From NCBI RefSeq assembly GCF_020531985.1, contig NZ_JAJAVQ010000001.1:310001-374000 (forward strand): a DNA stretch of 64,000 nt, given 5' to 3'. Every line of letters starts with the position of its first letter. The first letter of the stretch is position 1. This DNA is from Rheinheimera aquimaris. GTDB lineage: Bacteria > Pseudomonadota > Gammaproteobacteria > Enterobacterales > Alteromonadaceae. Shown piece by piece: positions 35,464 through 43,933 of this stretch. Below the pieces are notes generated by a model. The model was given only the letters and a program-made list of their open reading frames with translations, was not told where the DNA came from and made no database searches. The translations under genes and the position numbers were made by a program.

Positions 35464-36273
35464 GTGCGTACAGCCTTTTATATTTCTGATGGCACAGCGA
35501 TTACTGCCGAAGTGTTTGGTCATGCCTTACTTACTCTTTTTCCAGCACAATTTGAGCATGTAACCATCCCATTTGTCGAAACTGAAGATATGGCAGAACA
35601 AGTCAGGCAACGAATAAACGATCGTTATAAAACCACAGGGCAAAAGCCTTTAGTGTTTCAAACCTTTGTTGACGACAACTTACGCAAGATCATCAATAGC
35701 AGTAACGGTGTCTGTTATGACTTCCTGAACAACTTTGTTGACCCTGTACAACGAGAGCTTGGCGTCGCGCCCGTACCCAAAACCCACCGCACCCACAGTA
35801 TTCATGAGCAAACCTACGATTTTCGTATCGACGCTGTCAATTTTGCGCTGGCTAACGATGATGGTTCCAACCTGAAAAACTTCGATCAGGCCGATATTAT
35901 TCTGGTGGGTGTCAGCCGCTCGGGTAAAACGCCTACCAGCCTGTATCTGGCACTACAGTATGGTATTAAGGCGGCAAATTATCCGTTTGTAGAAGAAGAC
36001 ATGGAACGACTGAGTTTGCCTGAAGTGTTAAAGCGGAATAAAAGTAAACTGTTTGGCTTAACCATCACTGCAGAGCGCTTAAGCCAGATCCGGGAACAGC
36101 GACGAGCGAATAGCCGATATGCATCTTTACGCCAATGCCAGCTGGAACTGGCAGAAGTGGAAAAACTGTATCAGCGCGAGCTGATCCCTTTTTTAAACTC
36201 TACTCATCTGTCCATAGAGGAAATTTCGGCAAAAATAATCGCAAAAACAGGGCTTAAAAGACGTAAGTACTGA
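35464..36273 (+). CDS. ppsR: PEP synthase regulatory kinase/pyrophosphorylase
   Basis: A 269-residue DUF299 protein colinear with E. coli PpsR (YdiA). It inactivates PEP synthase by ADP-dependent phosphorylation and reactivates it by phosphate-dependent removal. FYISDGTAITAEVFGHA at the start, the P-loop GVSRSGKTPTSLYL near 150 and NSRYASLRQC near 215 are conserved. The start is GTG at 35464, with GGAG six bases upstream. It faces away from its target gene ppsA. Confidence 0.96.
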   Translation: MRTAFYISDGTAITAEVFGHALLTLFPAQFEHVTIPFVETEDMAEQVRQRINDRYKTTGQKPLVFQTFVDDNLRKIINSSNGVCYDFLNNFVDPVQRELGVAPVPKTHRTHSIHEQTYDFRIDAVNFALANDDGSNLKNFDQADIILVGVSRSGKTPTSLYLALQYGIKAANYPFVEEDMERLSLPEVLKRNKSKLFGLTITAERLSQIREQRRANSRYASLRQCQLELAEVEKLYQRELIPFLNSTHLSIEEISAKIIAKTGLKRRKY

Positions 36274-36286
36274 GCTCTAGGGCGAT

Positions 36287-37345
36287 TTAAGCCAGTTGGC
36301 GTAGTAATTCTTTCGCCGTCAACGGCCTGTTATCGCCGCTTTCAAGCCGCTTGATCTGCTCTACCAGTAAGGTATTGACCGGTGTGGGAATATGGTACAA
36401 CTGGCCCAGGCGAACCACAGCGCCGTTTAAAAACATAATTTCAGTGCGTTTTTTTGCCTGAATGTCGTCCCACATTGATGATCTCGCCTGTGTGTCCATT
36501 GTCAGCATGCTTTTTGCCAGCACAGTAAATAACGGTGTGGGTAAGCGTAACAACCAGGGCAACAACGCATTGGGCAAGCGAGTATAAGCTGCAGGTTTTA
36601 TACCGATGCGCTCACATATCGCCAGCCACTCCAGCATCGCATAAGACAACAAACAGCGAAAATTCCTATCAAGCAATTGTTGTTGTAACGGCAAGCCGCT
36701 AATCGCATTTAAAGCGTTATTCAGATTAAGCAGTAACTTGCCATATTCGGCGCTGGTGATATCGTCACATAGCTCGACCTTTAATTGCAGTCGGTTAAAG
36801 ACACTAACAACATAGTTAACCACGTCAAACTGATTGCGCTGCAGAATAATGTCGCCGGATGTAGCCCGGTGAAACTGGCCGGCGTTGTTTTTAACCACAT
36901 TAAACGGCACTATTGCCCTTAACACTGGGTTGGCTAAATCCTGTGCCAGCATTTCACCGATACCAATACCGTTTTGCATGGCAACAAGAGGCACTTCGGG
37001 ACGCAGAAAGCGTTGCAGCTGTGCAAGCATCGGCACCAATGCCGTTGCTTTAACCGTTAATAACACGATATCGCATTCAATCAGGCTGTTAAGCGAACTG
37101 AAAAACGCCACTGGCTGGGCATAATAAGTCTGATGATTAAACGACGTTACGCTGAGGCCATGCGCGGCAAGTTCAAGCGCCATGGTTTCCCTGCCAAAAA
37201 ATTTGACGTCCAACGCCGCATCCTGGCAAAGATGCGCGCCCAGATAGCAGCCTATACTGCCTGCACCGACTATTCCTACACAATAACGCTGGCCAGCTGT
37301 TGCCAGCTGGCCATTATCATTTTGAGTCCGTTGCTCTGGTTGCAC
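36287..37345 (-). CDS. 2-dehydropantoate 2-reductase family protein (PanE/ApbA-like)
   Basis: A 352-residue protein with an N-terminal NADPH-binding Rossmann domain (VGIVGAGSIGCYLGAHL, residues 22-38) and a C-terminal helical ketopantoate-reductase domain. SAEYGKLLLNLNNALNAISG carries the family Lys and Asn. It would reduce 2-dehydropantoate to pantoate, but at 352 residues it is longer than E. coli PanE (303), and paralogues of this family reduce other 2-oxoacids. The start is GTG at 37345 with AGGAG six bases upstream. It lies just downstream of the DAHP synthase gene on the same strand. Confidence 0.85.
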   Translation of the reverse strand: MQPEQRTQNDNGQLATAGQRYCVGIVGAGSIGCYLGAHLCQDAALDVKFFGRETMALELAAHGLSVTSFNHQTYYAQPVAFFSSLNSLIECDIVLLTVKATALVPMLAQLQRFLRPEVPLVAMQNGIGIGEMLAQDLANPVLRAIVPFNVVKNNAGQFHRATSGDIILQRNQFDVVNYVVSVFNRLQLKVELCDDITSAEYGKLLLNLNNALNAISGLPLQQQLLDRNFRCLLSYAMLEWLAICERIGIKPAAYTRLPNALLPWLLRLPTPLFTVLAKSMLTMDTQARSSMWDDIQAKKRTEIMFLNGAVVRLGQLYHIPTPVNTLLVEQIKRLESGDNRPLTAKELLRQLA

Positions 37346-37367
37346 TTACGCTCCTGTGAGCGCGTGG

Positions 37368-38717
37368 CTATTTACGCGCTGTGCGTAAAGTATCGGCAAT
37401 CAGGAACGCTAATTCCAGTACCTGATCGGCATTTAACCTTGGGTCACATTGCGTGAAGTAGCGCTTACCAAGATCATGCTCGCTTAAACCATAGGCTCCG
37501 CCGGTACATTCAGTCACGTGTTCACCGGTCATTTCCAGATGGATACCCCCCGCGTGGGTTCCTTCGGCTTTATGTACTGCAAAGAAATTACGAATTTCGC
37601 GTAAAATCGCTTCAAAATCCCGCGTTTTATAGTCATTGCTGGCTTTAACAGTGTTGCCGTGCATCGGATCTGAGCTCCAGACTACTTTGCGCCCTTCCTG
37701 CTGTACCCGGCGCACTAATGCCGGTAATTTATCAGCCAGTTTATCTGCGCCCATACGGGTTATCAGGGTTAACCGCCCTGCGACATTGTTCGGGTTGAGG
37801 GCATCAATTAACCTGATCAATTCATCTGGCTGCATGCCCGGACCAACTTTCACACCGACCGGGTTATGAATACCACGGAAGAACTCGATATGTGCATGAT
37901 CCAACTGCCGTGTACGTTCACCAATCCATACCATATGGGCAGAGCAATCATACCAGTCACCGGTCAATGAATCCCGCCGCGTCAACGCCTCTTCATAATT
38001 GAGCAACAACGCTTCATGTGAGGTAAACAACTGCGTCTCACGGATAGAAGGAGAATTTTGACCGGTAATACCGCAAATTTCCATAAAGCGCAGCGCTTCC
38101 TGAACTCTCTGCGCGACGTCCTGATAGCGGTCTTTAAGTGGATTTGACTCGACAAAGCCCATATTCCACTTACTGACCTGATGTAAATCGGCCAGACCAC
38201 CCTGAGCAAACGCCCGCAGCAGGTTCAGTGTTGCTGCAGAGTGGTGATAAGCTGTAGTTAACCGGTTAGGGTCAGGCTGACGGGCCGTTTCGGTAAATTC
38301 AAAACTGTTTACAATATCGCCGCGGTAACTTGGTAAAGACACACCATTAATTGTTTCGAGGTCGCTCGAGCGCGGCTTAGCATATTGCCCGGCCATACGG
38401 GCAACTTTAACCACCGGTAAACCGCCGGCAAACGTCAGCACCACCGCCATTTGCAGTAATACTTTGAACGTATCGCGGATCTTAGGCGCATTAAAATCGT
38501 TGAAGCTCTCGGCGCAATCACCACCTTGCAGTAAAAATCCCTGACCGTTGGCGACCTGACCGAGCTGACTAAACAAATCACGCGTTTCCTGTGCAAAAAC
38601 AAGTGGCGGATATTTGTGTAGTTGCTGTTCAACACTGTGCAGCAGTTCCCTGTCCTGATAATTAGGTTGCTGCTGGATCGGTAGGTTGCGCCAGCTTTGA
38701 GGCGTCCAGGTGGTCAC
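37368..38717 (-). CDS. Class II 3-deoxy-7-phosphoheptulonate (DAHP) synthase
   Basis: A 449-residue plant/Pseudomonas-type DAHP synthase. It condenses PEP and erythrose 4-phosphate in the first step of the shikimate pathway. Motifs are [13 protein letters not shown] with the metal-binding Cys, [22 protein letters not shown] and [15 protein letters not shown]. It is unrelated in sequence to the AroF/G/H class I enzymes. The start is GTG at 38717 with AGGAAAA upstream. E. coli has aroH in the same neighbourhood, next to ppsR. Confidence 0.95.
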   Translation of the reverse strand: MTTWTPQSWRNLPIQQQPNYQDRELLHSVEQQLHKYPPLVFAQETRDLFSQLGQVANGQGFLLQGGDCAESFNDFNAPKIRDTFKVLLQMAVVLTFAGGLPVVKVARMAGQYAKPRSSDLETINGVSLPSYRGDIVNSFEFTETARQPDPNRLTTAYHHSAATLNLLRAFAQGGLADLHQVSKWNMGFVESNPLKDRYQDVAQRVQEALRFMEICGITGQNSPSIRETQLFTSHEALLLNYEEALTRRDSLTGDWYDCSAHMVWIGERTRQLDHAHIEFFRGIHNPVGVKVGPGMQPDELIRLIDALNPNNVAGRLTLITRMGADKLADKLPALVRRVQQEGRKVVWSSDPMHGNTVKASNDYKTRDFEAILREIRNFFAVHKAEGTHAGGIHLEMTGEHVTECTGGAYGLSEHDLGKRYFTQCDPRLNADQVLELAFLIADTLRTARK

Positions 38718-38860
38718 GATGATTTTCCTATGGTTAATGAACTGCCAAGCAAGTTATAGACTTCTGGACGTAAATTCAATGCTGCTTTTAGCATAATTTA
38801 TGACATTTACCGCAGCAGCACCTTAACTGGTTAAGATTTATGCAAATTAGCCTGCATAAC

Positions 38861-39334
38861 TTAGCTATCTTGCTGCTTAAGATGCCTGAGCAGTCCATCA
38901 CATCCCTGCTCTATCATCTGAAACACCAGAGCAAATCCGCGGCTGCCGCCATAATACGGGTCTGGTACTTCCTGTAACTCGGGATATTGCGGATGATACT
39001 GCAAAAACAATTGTATTTTATGCTGCCATTGCGCCGGGCAACGCGATTGCAGCTGTTTTAGATTGTCGTTATCCATCGCCAGGATCAGATCGTAGTAGCT
39101 GAAATCAGCATCCTGCACCGGTCTGGATACGATATCGCTGAATTGATAACCAAGCTGCATGCCTTCCCGTACAGCCCGCGGATCGGGTTTTTCCCCTCTG
39201 TGCGATGCACTGGTACCGGCAGATTCTATTTCTATAAAACCTGGCATTGCAGCAGTTTTATGCCGCATGACGGCATGAGCTGTAGGTGAACGGCAGATAT
39301 TCCCTAAGCAGACAAACAGTACTTTTTTTGTCAT
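38861..39334 (-). CDS. Low-molecular-weight protein-tyrosine phosphatase
   Basis: A protein of 157 residues with the P-loop CLGNICRS (nucleophile C9, R15) at the N-terminus and the general-acid Asp in VPDPYYGG near 125. Members remove phosphate from tyrosine, often in exopolysaccharide regulation; here there is no capsule gene nearby. It lies upstream of csgD in divergent orientation. Confidence 0.92.
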   Translation of the reverse strand: MTKKVLFVCLGNICRSPTAHAVMRHKTAAMPGFIEIESAGTSASHRGEKPDPRAVREGMQLGYQFSDIVSRPVQDADFSYYDLILAMDNDNLKQLQSRCPAQWQHKIQLFLQYHPQYPELQEVPDPYYGGSRGFALVFQMIEQGCDGLLRHLKQQDS

Positions 39335-39471
39335 AACAGATTTCCCTATTATTATCTGAGGTCATGCTAGCATGGGTCGAACATCAGGTTAAGACTTGCA
39401 TTCGCCACATTCGGGGTACAGTATACGTCTGAATGGATTAACAATATAAGCAGTACGCAGGAGTATATCTG

Positions 39472-40149
39472 ATGGATAAGTTTACCAAACTTATCGTACT
39501 CACAGAGCAAGAAAACCAAAGCAGCATCAGCTTACTGGCGCAGTCTGTCGGTATCACTGTTGAGCAGCGTAGCAAGCTTACCATCTTGTATGGTGGCACA
39601 CTGAAGACCGGCACCTTGCTGGCTTGCCCTTTTCACCATGTTGACTGGAACAAAAAAAACCTCTCCACTGAACTGCAGTACCTGCAGACAAAAGCACCTT
39701 TGTTTTTATTTCAGGCGGAGCGCACTTTAGTTGACCCAATCCAGGCGCTGTACAATGGCATAAGGGGTGTTATCTACCGGGACGAACAACTAGACCGCGT
39801 CCTTACTGCGCTAAAATCGATGATGGATGGCCAGTTATATTATGCCCGCTCAGTGATGTCTGATTTGGTAGATCAGTTACTGTTGCAAAAGTCCGCGGCG
39901 TCAACTGAACAGCTAGTCCTACCCGATAATAACTTACTGACAAAACAGGAGAAACGCATCATTCAGCTGGTGGCTGAAGGTGCCCGGAATAAGGAAATAG
40001 CTCTGACACTGAACATCAGCGCACATACAGTCAAAGCGCACATGTCAGCGATTTTCCGTAAAACCCAATCCCGGAACCGGGTTGAATTACTGCGCTGGGC
40101 ACAACAGCCTGCTCGTCATGAGCCTTCAGCTTCAACAAGGTTGAGCTGA
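39472..40149 (+). CDS. csgD: CsgD-like LuxR-type regulator of curli
   Basis: A 225-residue protein. Residues 1-140 form a receiver-like domain without a recognisable phospho-acceptor Asp triad, as in CsgD. Residues 150-210 are a LuxR helix-turn-helix (LTKQEKRIIQLVAEGARNKE, then NISAHTVKAHMSAIFRK). CsgD activates curli genes, and the adjoining csgBAEFG genes make that the likely role. Unlike E. coli, it is not at the head of an efg operon: it is convergent with csgG and overlaps its end by 34 bases. Confidence 0.85.
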   Translation: MDKFTKLIVLTEQENQSSISLLAQSVGITVEQRSKLTILYGGTLKTGTLLACPFHHVDWNKKNLSTELQYLQTKAPLFLFQAERTLVDPIQALYNGIRGVIYRDEQLDRVLTALKSMMDGQLYYARSVMSDLVDQLLLQKSAASTEQLVLPDNNLLTKQEKRIIQLVAEGARNKEIALTLNISAHTVKAHMSAIFRKTQSRNRVELLRWAQQPARHEPSASTRLS

Positions 40150-40910
40150 TCTTCTGCACGCCAGAAGCCGCGGAGCTGCCCCTGGGTAATAAGTTCAACC
40201 ACCGCCGTTTCCATAGCTTGTTTAACACAATATTGTACCGGCTCATTTGTTGAATACCCGGCCTCGGCTTCTGCCAGACGGTTAAGTGATACGTAGCGGA
40301 ATAAGCCGGCACGAAGCTCCTGGGAAAACACTTTCTTATTGCTCGACACAGACATTAGAACCTGGCCGGTATGCACATCAATCACCCGCAGGTAGACCGT
40401 AACCTGATCCTCCCGGTACAGCTCAGAGGCCCCTATGCCAAAATATTCAGCCCCAATACCCCCTGTACTCAGATTTGTTTCATAGCCAATAATCCCGCCT
40501 TCAAACAGCAAGCGTGCCTCTTTTAACGCTGGCAGCTCAACTGATTTTTTGTTTGAGCCATAAATTTTGCGTTCAGTCAGTAAATTTTGCAGCCCTTCAC
40601 GCTCCATTGGCGCGAACCAGCCTGTTTCAAGCAAGATTTGCGTCAGCATTGAGGTTGCCCCCTGCGTAACGGCAGTAGAAAAACTGGACACGTTGGCCTG
40701 TGGCTTATATTGACCGGTTTGATCCCGAAATGCGTACACTGATACCGGTATAGCGCTGCGCGGCTTTCCTTGCTCACGTAAAGCTTGCATGACAGTGCTG
40801 GGAGCATCAATGCTGGCGGGTGTAATGTTGATATCTAGCTTAGGTATTAATGAGCAACTACCGAGCAGCAACACCATGCAAAGTAAAACTTGTTTTTTAA
40901 TCAGCACCAT
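40116..40910 (-). CDS. csgG: Curli secretion channel lipoprotein CsgG
   Basis: A 264-residue lipoprotein. The lipobox LLGSC places the lipidated Cys at 19, with Ser at +2 favouring the outer membrane. The mature part is CsgG-like (PVSVYAFRDQTGQYKP, LLTERKIY, FEGGIIGYETNLSTGG, VTVYLRVIDVHTGQVL). It forms the nonameric pore that exports curlin subunits. The ATG at 40910 has AGGAGG just upstream, and that ribosome site overlaps the csgF stop codon. The last gene of the operon, it overlaps csgD by 34 bases. Confidence 0.95.
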   Translation of the reverse strand: MVLIKKQVLLCMVLLLGSCSLIPKLDINITPASIDAPSTVMQALREQGKPRSAIPVSVYAFRDQTGQYKPQANVSSFSTAVTQGATSMLTQILLETGWFAPMEREGLQNLLTERKIYGSNKKSVELPALKEARLLFEGGIIGYETNLSTGGIGAEYFGIGASELYREDQVTVYLRVIDVHTGQVLMSVSSNKKVFSQELRAGLFRYVSLNRLAEAEAGYSTNEPVQYCVKQAMETAVVELITQGQLRGFWRAEDQLNLVEAEGS

Positions 40911-40912
40911 TA

Positions 40913-41296
40913 TCAACCTCCTATTGACGGAATAGTGATAACGGTTACTTCACCGGTCTCAATATTGGTTATGTTTACGATGACACTGCCATCTGTGCCA
41001 GAATTCACCTCCACCAGAAACTCACCGGTGTTATACACTCCTTCAACCAGTTCTCCGTCAGCAATCCTGCGCGTCAAAGAGTTGATAATATTGCGCTCAA
41101 GCGCATCCTGAAATTTTTCAACAAAAGATAAGCCGGGAGAGTCGGCTTTATGGGCATTCTGGCTTTGGGCCTTTTGCAGTAAAAAGTTGCCGTTTAGCGG
41201 ATTACCGCCGAAGCTTGGATTAACCGGGGTATAAACAATTTCTGTAGCATGAGCAACACCACAGCTAAGGGTTAGAATCAGCGCGACTAGCTTCAT
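40913..41296 (-). CDS. csgF: Curli assembly factor CsgF
   Basis: A 127-residue secreted protein with a signal peptide (MKLVALILTLSCGVAHA). The N-terminal NPSFGGNPLNG and the LLQKAQSQN block are the CsgG-plugging region of CsgF. The C-terminal VNITNIETGEVTVITIP strand pair fits the family. It couples secretion to surface nucleation by CsgB. The ATG has AAGGAA upstream. Its stop codon lies inside the csgG Shine-Dalgarno region. Confidence 0.93.
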   Translation of the reverse strand: MKLVALILTLSCGVAHATEIVYTPVNPSFGGNPLNGNFLLQKAQSQNAHKADSPGLSFVEKFQDALERNIINSLTRRIADGELVEGVYNTGEFLVEVNSGTDGSVIVNITNIETGEVTVITIPSIGG

Positions 41297-41310
41297 TGTT
41301 ATTATTCCTT

Positions 41311-41706
41311 TTACAACGGGTCAATTGTTGTGTCGCCAAGCATTTTACCAGCCTGAATATTGGCTAACTCGTTAATGCTTAACAGAATTGCTTGTTCAGC
41401 CATTTGTTTGACATCGTTATAACGGCGACCAAAATAGGTTTGGTATACCCGGGTCTGGTTCATTTCCACCCACAGAAAAGTGCCAGACTGCGGATAAACC
41501 TGCTCGTAAATAACGACTGTGACGCCCTCGGTAGCAGGCATATCGCGCCAGTACCCCGAGTAATAAAAAGCGAAATCTTTACCAAAGCGGGAAATAGAAC
41601 GATCGAGCACCATTCCGCTAAGCTCGATATCATCAGCGTATGACGGTGCCGAATGAAGTTGCACTAGCGGTAACAGGCAACTGAAGAATATTGACAGATA
41701 CTTCAT
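41311..41706 (-). CDS. csgE: Curli secretion specificity factor CsgE
   Basis: A 131-residue periplasmic protein with a signal peptide (MKYLSIFFSCLLPLVQLHSA). ELSGMVLDRSISRFGKDFAFYY and TRVYQTYFGRR are CsgE features. It caps CsgG from the periplasm and selects cargo. The ATG at 41706 fits the signal peptide; a longer frame to 41748 starts at the csgA stop and is less likely. It lies 41 bases after csgA. Confidence 0.9.
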   Translation of the reverse strand: MKYLSIFFSCLLPLVQLHSAPSYADDIELSGMVLDRSISRFGKDFAFYYSGYWRDMPATEGVTVVIYEQVYPQSGTFLWVEMNQTRVYQTYFGRRYNDVKQMAEQAILLSINELANIQAGKMLGDTTIDPL

Positions 41707-41747
41707 AATTAACAGGCGAAGGCAGCACAGCCACCTTCGCCTTAACA

Positions 41748-43226
41748 CTAGTTTTGTACGACAATAGCGGTATTAAAATCACCTACCTGGGTGACAGTTA
41801 TCATATTCCCCTCGCCAGACTGACCGCCCAATACCAGGTTGTCATTACCTTGTTGGGTAATGCTGAGCAACCCGCTGTTGCCTGAAAGAGCGAAGTAACC
41901 GTCATCGCCCGCTATCCAGTTACCTGAACCATTTTGCAGAATGTCCAGCGTATTGCCATTTCCTGAGATTAGCAGATCAACCAGGTTAATATCGCCGTTC
42001 TGCTCAATCGTTACAGTGTTAGCCGTCACTACCGTATCGCTGGTCAGCAACAAGGCGTTAGCGCTACCCGACTGATCAATCATGATGTCGTTGTCATCAC
42101 CGATGATATCGACCTCTGCAGTATTATCATCACCGAGTTGTTGAATGCGCCCCTGGTTTGATGCACCGGACAAGCCCAATGCGGCGGTATTGTTATCACC
42201 CCGGCTGTAAATGATACCCTCGTTAGCGGCACCCGAGAGCAACATTTCGCTGCTGTTACCATCGCCCGTTTGGCGGATCTCGACGTTATGGCCATCGCCT
42301 TCTGTCGCAAAAACAGCATTGTTTACATTGCCATCCTGCCAGACATCAATCTGGTTATCATTGCCAACCATACCAGTTGGGGCATTGACCACATTTCCAT
42401 CACCACGCTGATCAACCAGTAGTAAGTTCTGTTCTCCGGCAAGCGGTTGCAGCAAAAACTCATTCGCATTGCCCGTTTGCATCACGTCGATCAGGTTATC
42501 ATTGCCCGCTACATCTGTGCCGATGAAAACGTTGCCGTCTCCCTGCTGTGATACAAAGAAGCTGTTATTGTCTCCGGTCAGGCCAACAATACCGCCCACA
42601 TTGGCATTGCCAAACTGCTCGGATTCAAAAGTGTTGCGGTTTCCGCTGAGGTTAAACATGCCGGCTTCATTGTTATCTCCGGATTGTAAGCTATACAGCT
42701 GATTGTCATCACCGCTAAAACCCGCATTACTCCAGTTAGCATTACCTTGCTGCTCTATTTCAACAACATTGTTCATGCCTGCAAGATTGACAAAAGCCTC
42801 ACTCGTTTCCCCTACCTGGGTAACGGCTGCGTCATTCATATCACCGGTTATTACCAGCTCAGCTGTATTATAAAAACCGTCCTGAGTCACCGTTGCCGTG
42901 TTTTCATTACCGGCGATATCAACATACGCGATATGCCAGTCAGCCAGTTGCTCAGTTCTGACCTGGTTATCATTACCCGCAACAAAGTTATAGGCTTCTA
43001 ACCAAACCCCATCCTGTTGAACAGAGCTGCTGTTAATGCCTCCGGCCTGGTCCACTGCCGCCAGGTTAATATCGCCACTCTGATGCACCTCTGCCAGGTT
43101 GCCTTCCGCTGCCGCAGTCGAATTCTGATTGATAATAACTTCATTATTTGCCGCAGACAGCGGCGCACTTAACACCAGCGTAATAGCCATTCCCAACATA
43201 TGCTTACGTGGATTTGTCAGCTTCAT
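41748..43226 (-). CDS. csgA: Long curlin-repeat amyloid protein, CsgA-like
   Basis: A 492-residue precursor with a signal peptide (ending SAPLSA near residue 25). The mature part is one curlin-repeat array: about 20 units of roughly 22 residues. Each unit has a strand turning on Q-x-G-x-x-N and a second turning on x-x-G-x-x-N without the Gln. Examples are IDVMQTGNANEF and LLLVDQRGDGNVV. E. coli CsgA (151 residues) has five repeats. The mature protein has no Lys and no Cys, and Asp and Glu far exceed Arg. It ends AIVVQN. The ATG at 43226 has AGGGAGA upstream. Position after csgB and before csgE marks it as the major fibre subunit. Confidence 0.88.
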   Translation of the reverse strand: MKLTNPRKHMLGMAITLVLSAPLSAANNEVIINQNSTAAAEGNLAEVHQSGDINLAAVDQAGGINSSSVQQDGVWLEAYNFVAGNDNQVRTEQLADWHIAYVDIAGNENTATVTQDGFYNTAELVITGDMNDAAVTQVGETSEAFVNLAGMNNVVEIEQQGNANWSNAGFSGDDNQLYSLQSGDNNEAGMFNLSGNRNTFESEQFGNANVGGIVGLTGDNNSFFVSQQGDGNVFIGTDVAGNDNLIDVMQTGNANEFLLQPLAGEQNLLLVDQRGDGNVVNAPTGMVGNDNQIDVWQDGNVNNAVFATEGDGHNVEIRQTGDGNSSEMLLSGAANEGIIYSRGDNNTAALGLSGASNQGRIQQLGDDNTAEVDIIGDDNDIMIDQSGSANALLLTSDTVVTANTVTIEQNGDINLVDLLISGNGNTLDILQNGSGNWIAGDDGYFALSGNSGLLSITQQGNDNLVLGGQSGEGNMITVTQVGDFNTAIVVQN

Positions 43227-43247
43227 CGTATTCTCCCTAACTTATTA

Positions 43248-43649
43248 TTAGTATTGAATAATAGAAATTTCAGCACCAACGCCGGTTTGCTCTACGGAGA
43301 AGTGCCGGTTGCCTCTTTGCTCAATCTGAACCAGGTTGTTGTCACCGCGTTGGATAATCACAGCAGTGTTACTATTGCCCGACTGCAAAGCCTGAACATG
43401 GTTACCAAGTCCGGCCTGGCGCAACTGAATATGGTTCAACACACCTTGCTGCAACAAAATGGCATATTGCCCCTGCCCTGATTGCATTACATCGGCCACA
43501 TTAAGGTTACCCAACTGAGTAATATCAACTCCGTTCGCCAATGCCTGACGCTCCAGCAATGAGGTCAGCTGCAACGACACATCAGCTTGTACAGCTGAAG
43601 CCAATAACATAGCGCTAGCTATCATTCCCCGGCGGGCTAAGTTAACCAT
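43248..43649 (-). CDS. csgB: Curlin nucleator CsgB-like
   Basis: A 133-residue precursor with a signal peptide (MVNLARRGMIASAMLLASAVQA). About eight strands of 11 residues follow, nearly all with the Q-x-G-x-x-N turn (QSGQGQYAILL, QAGLGNHVQAL, QSGNSNTAVII, QRGDNNLVQIE), i.e. about four curlin repeats. CsgB nucleates CsgA polymerisation on the cell surface. Arginine is commoner here than in the long subunit. It is the first gene of the operon, with AAGGAA upstream of the ATG. Confidence 0.85.
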   Translation of the reverse strand: MVNLARRGMIASAMLLASAVQADVSLQLTSLLERQALANGVDITQLGNLNVADVMQSGQGQYAILLQQGVLNHIQLRQAGLGNHVQALQSGNSNTAVIIQRGDNNLVQIEQRGNRHFSVEQTGVGAEISIIQY

Positions 43650-43740
43650 GCTAATTCCTTGTAAACTTCGTGACCAAACTAGGCTAAAGCACAGTAAAAA
43701 TGCTGCAATAGGACGTAATAACTATTTTATTTAACTTTTA

Positions 43741-43755
43741 TTAACCTATGGTTAA
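43741..43755. promoter_or_regulatory. Inverted repeat in the csgB/subtilase intergenic region
   Basis: TTAACC-TAT-GGTTAA is a perfect 15-bp inverted repeat, 92 bases upstream of the csgB ATG. The whole interval 43735-43921 is strongly AT-rich with repeated TTAAC and GTTAAC words. This suits control by H-NS, IHF or CsgD, but no specific factor can be named. A second imperfect inverted repeat has arms at 43822-43831 and 43866-43875. Confidence 0.4.
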
Positions 43756-43933
43756 TTTAATTTATCTAATAATTTTAGTTATTTGCAGATTTAAATTAAC
43801 ATTAACTAACCATTATAAACTAGTACTTATGCCCTATTTTGCATGATTTGTATATTTTTAGTTAACATAAGTGCTATTCATAAAGGTGCTAAAAATAAGC
43901 ATATTATTAACAATTAATTGAATGGGAACTTGT

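Noticed and set aside
41748-43226. CRISPR-like periodicity in the DNA
   Set aside because: The period comes from degenerate 33- and 66-base protein-coding repeats, with no identical DNA repeats and unique spacers.
43200-43481. Plus-strand open frame across csgB and csgA
   Set aside because: It is the antisense shadow of the curlin repeats; the codon pattern follows the real minus-strand genes.
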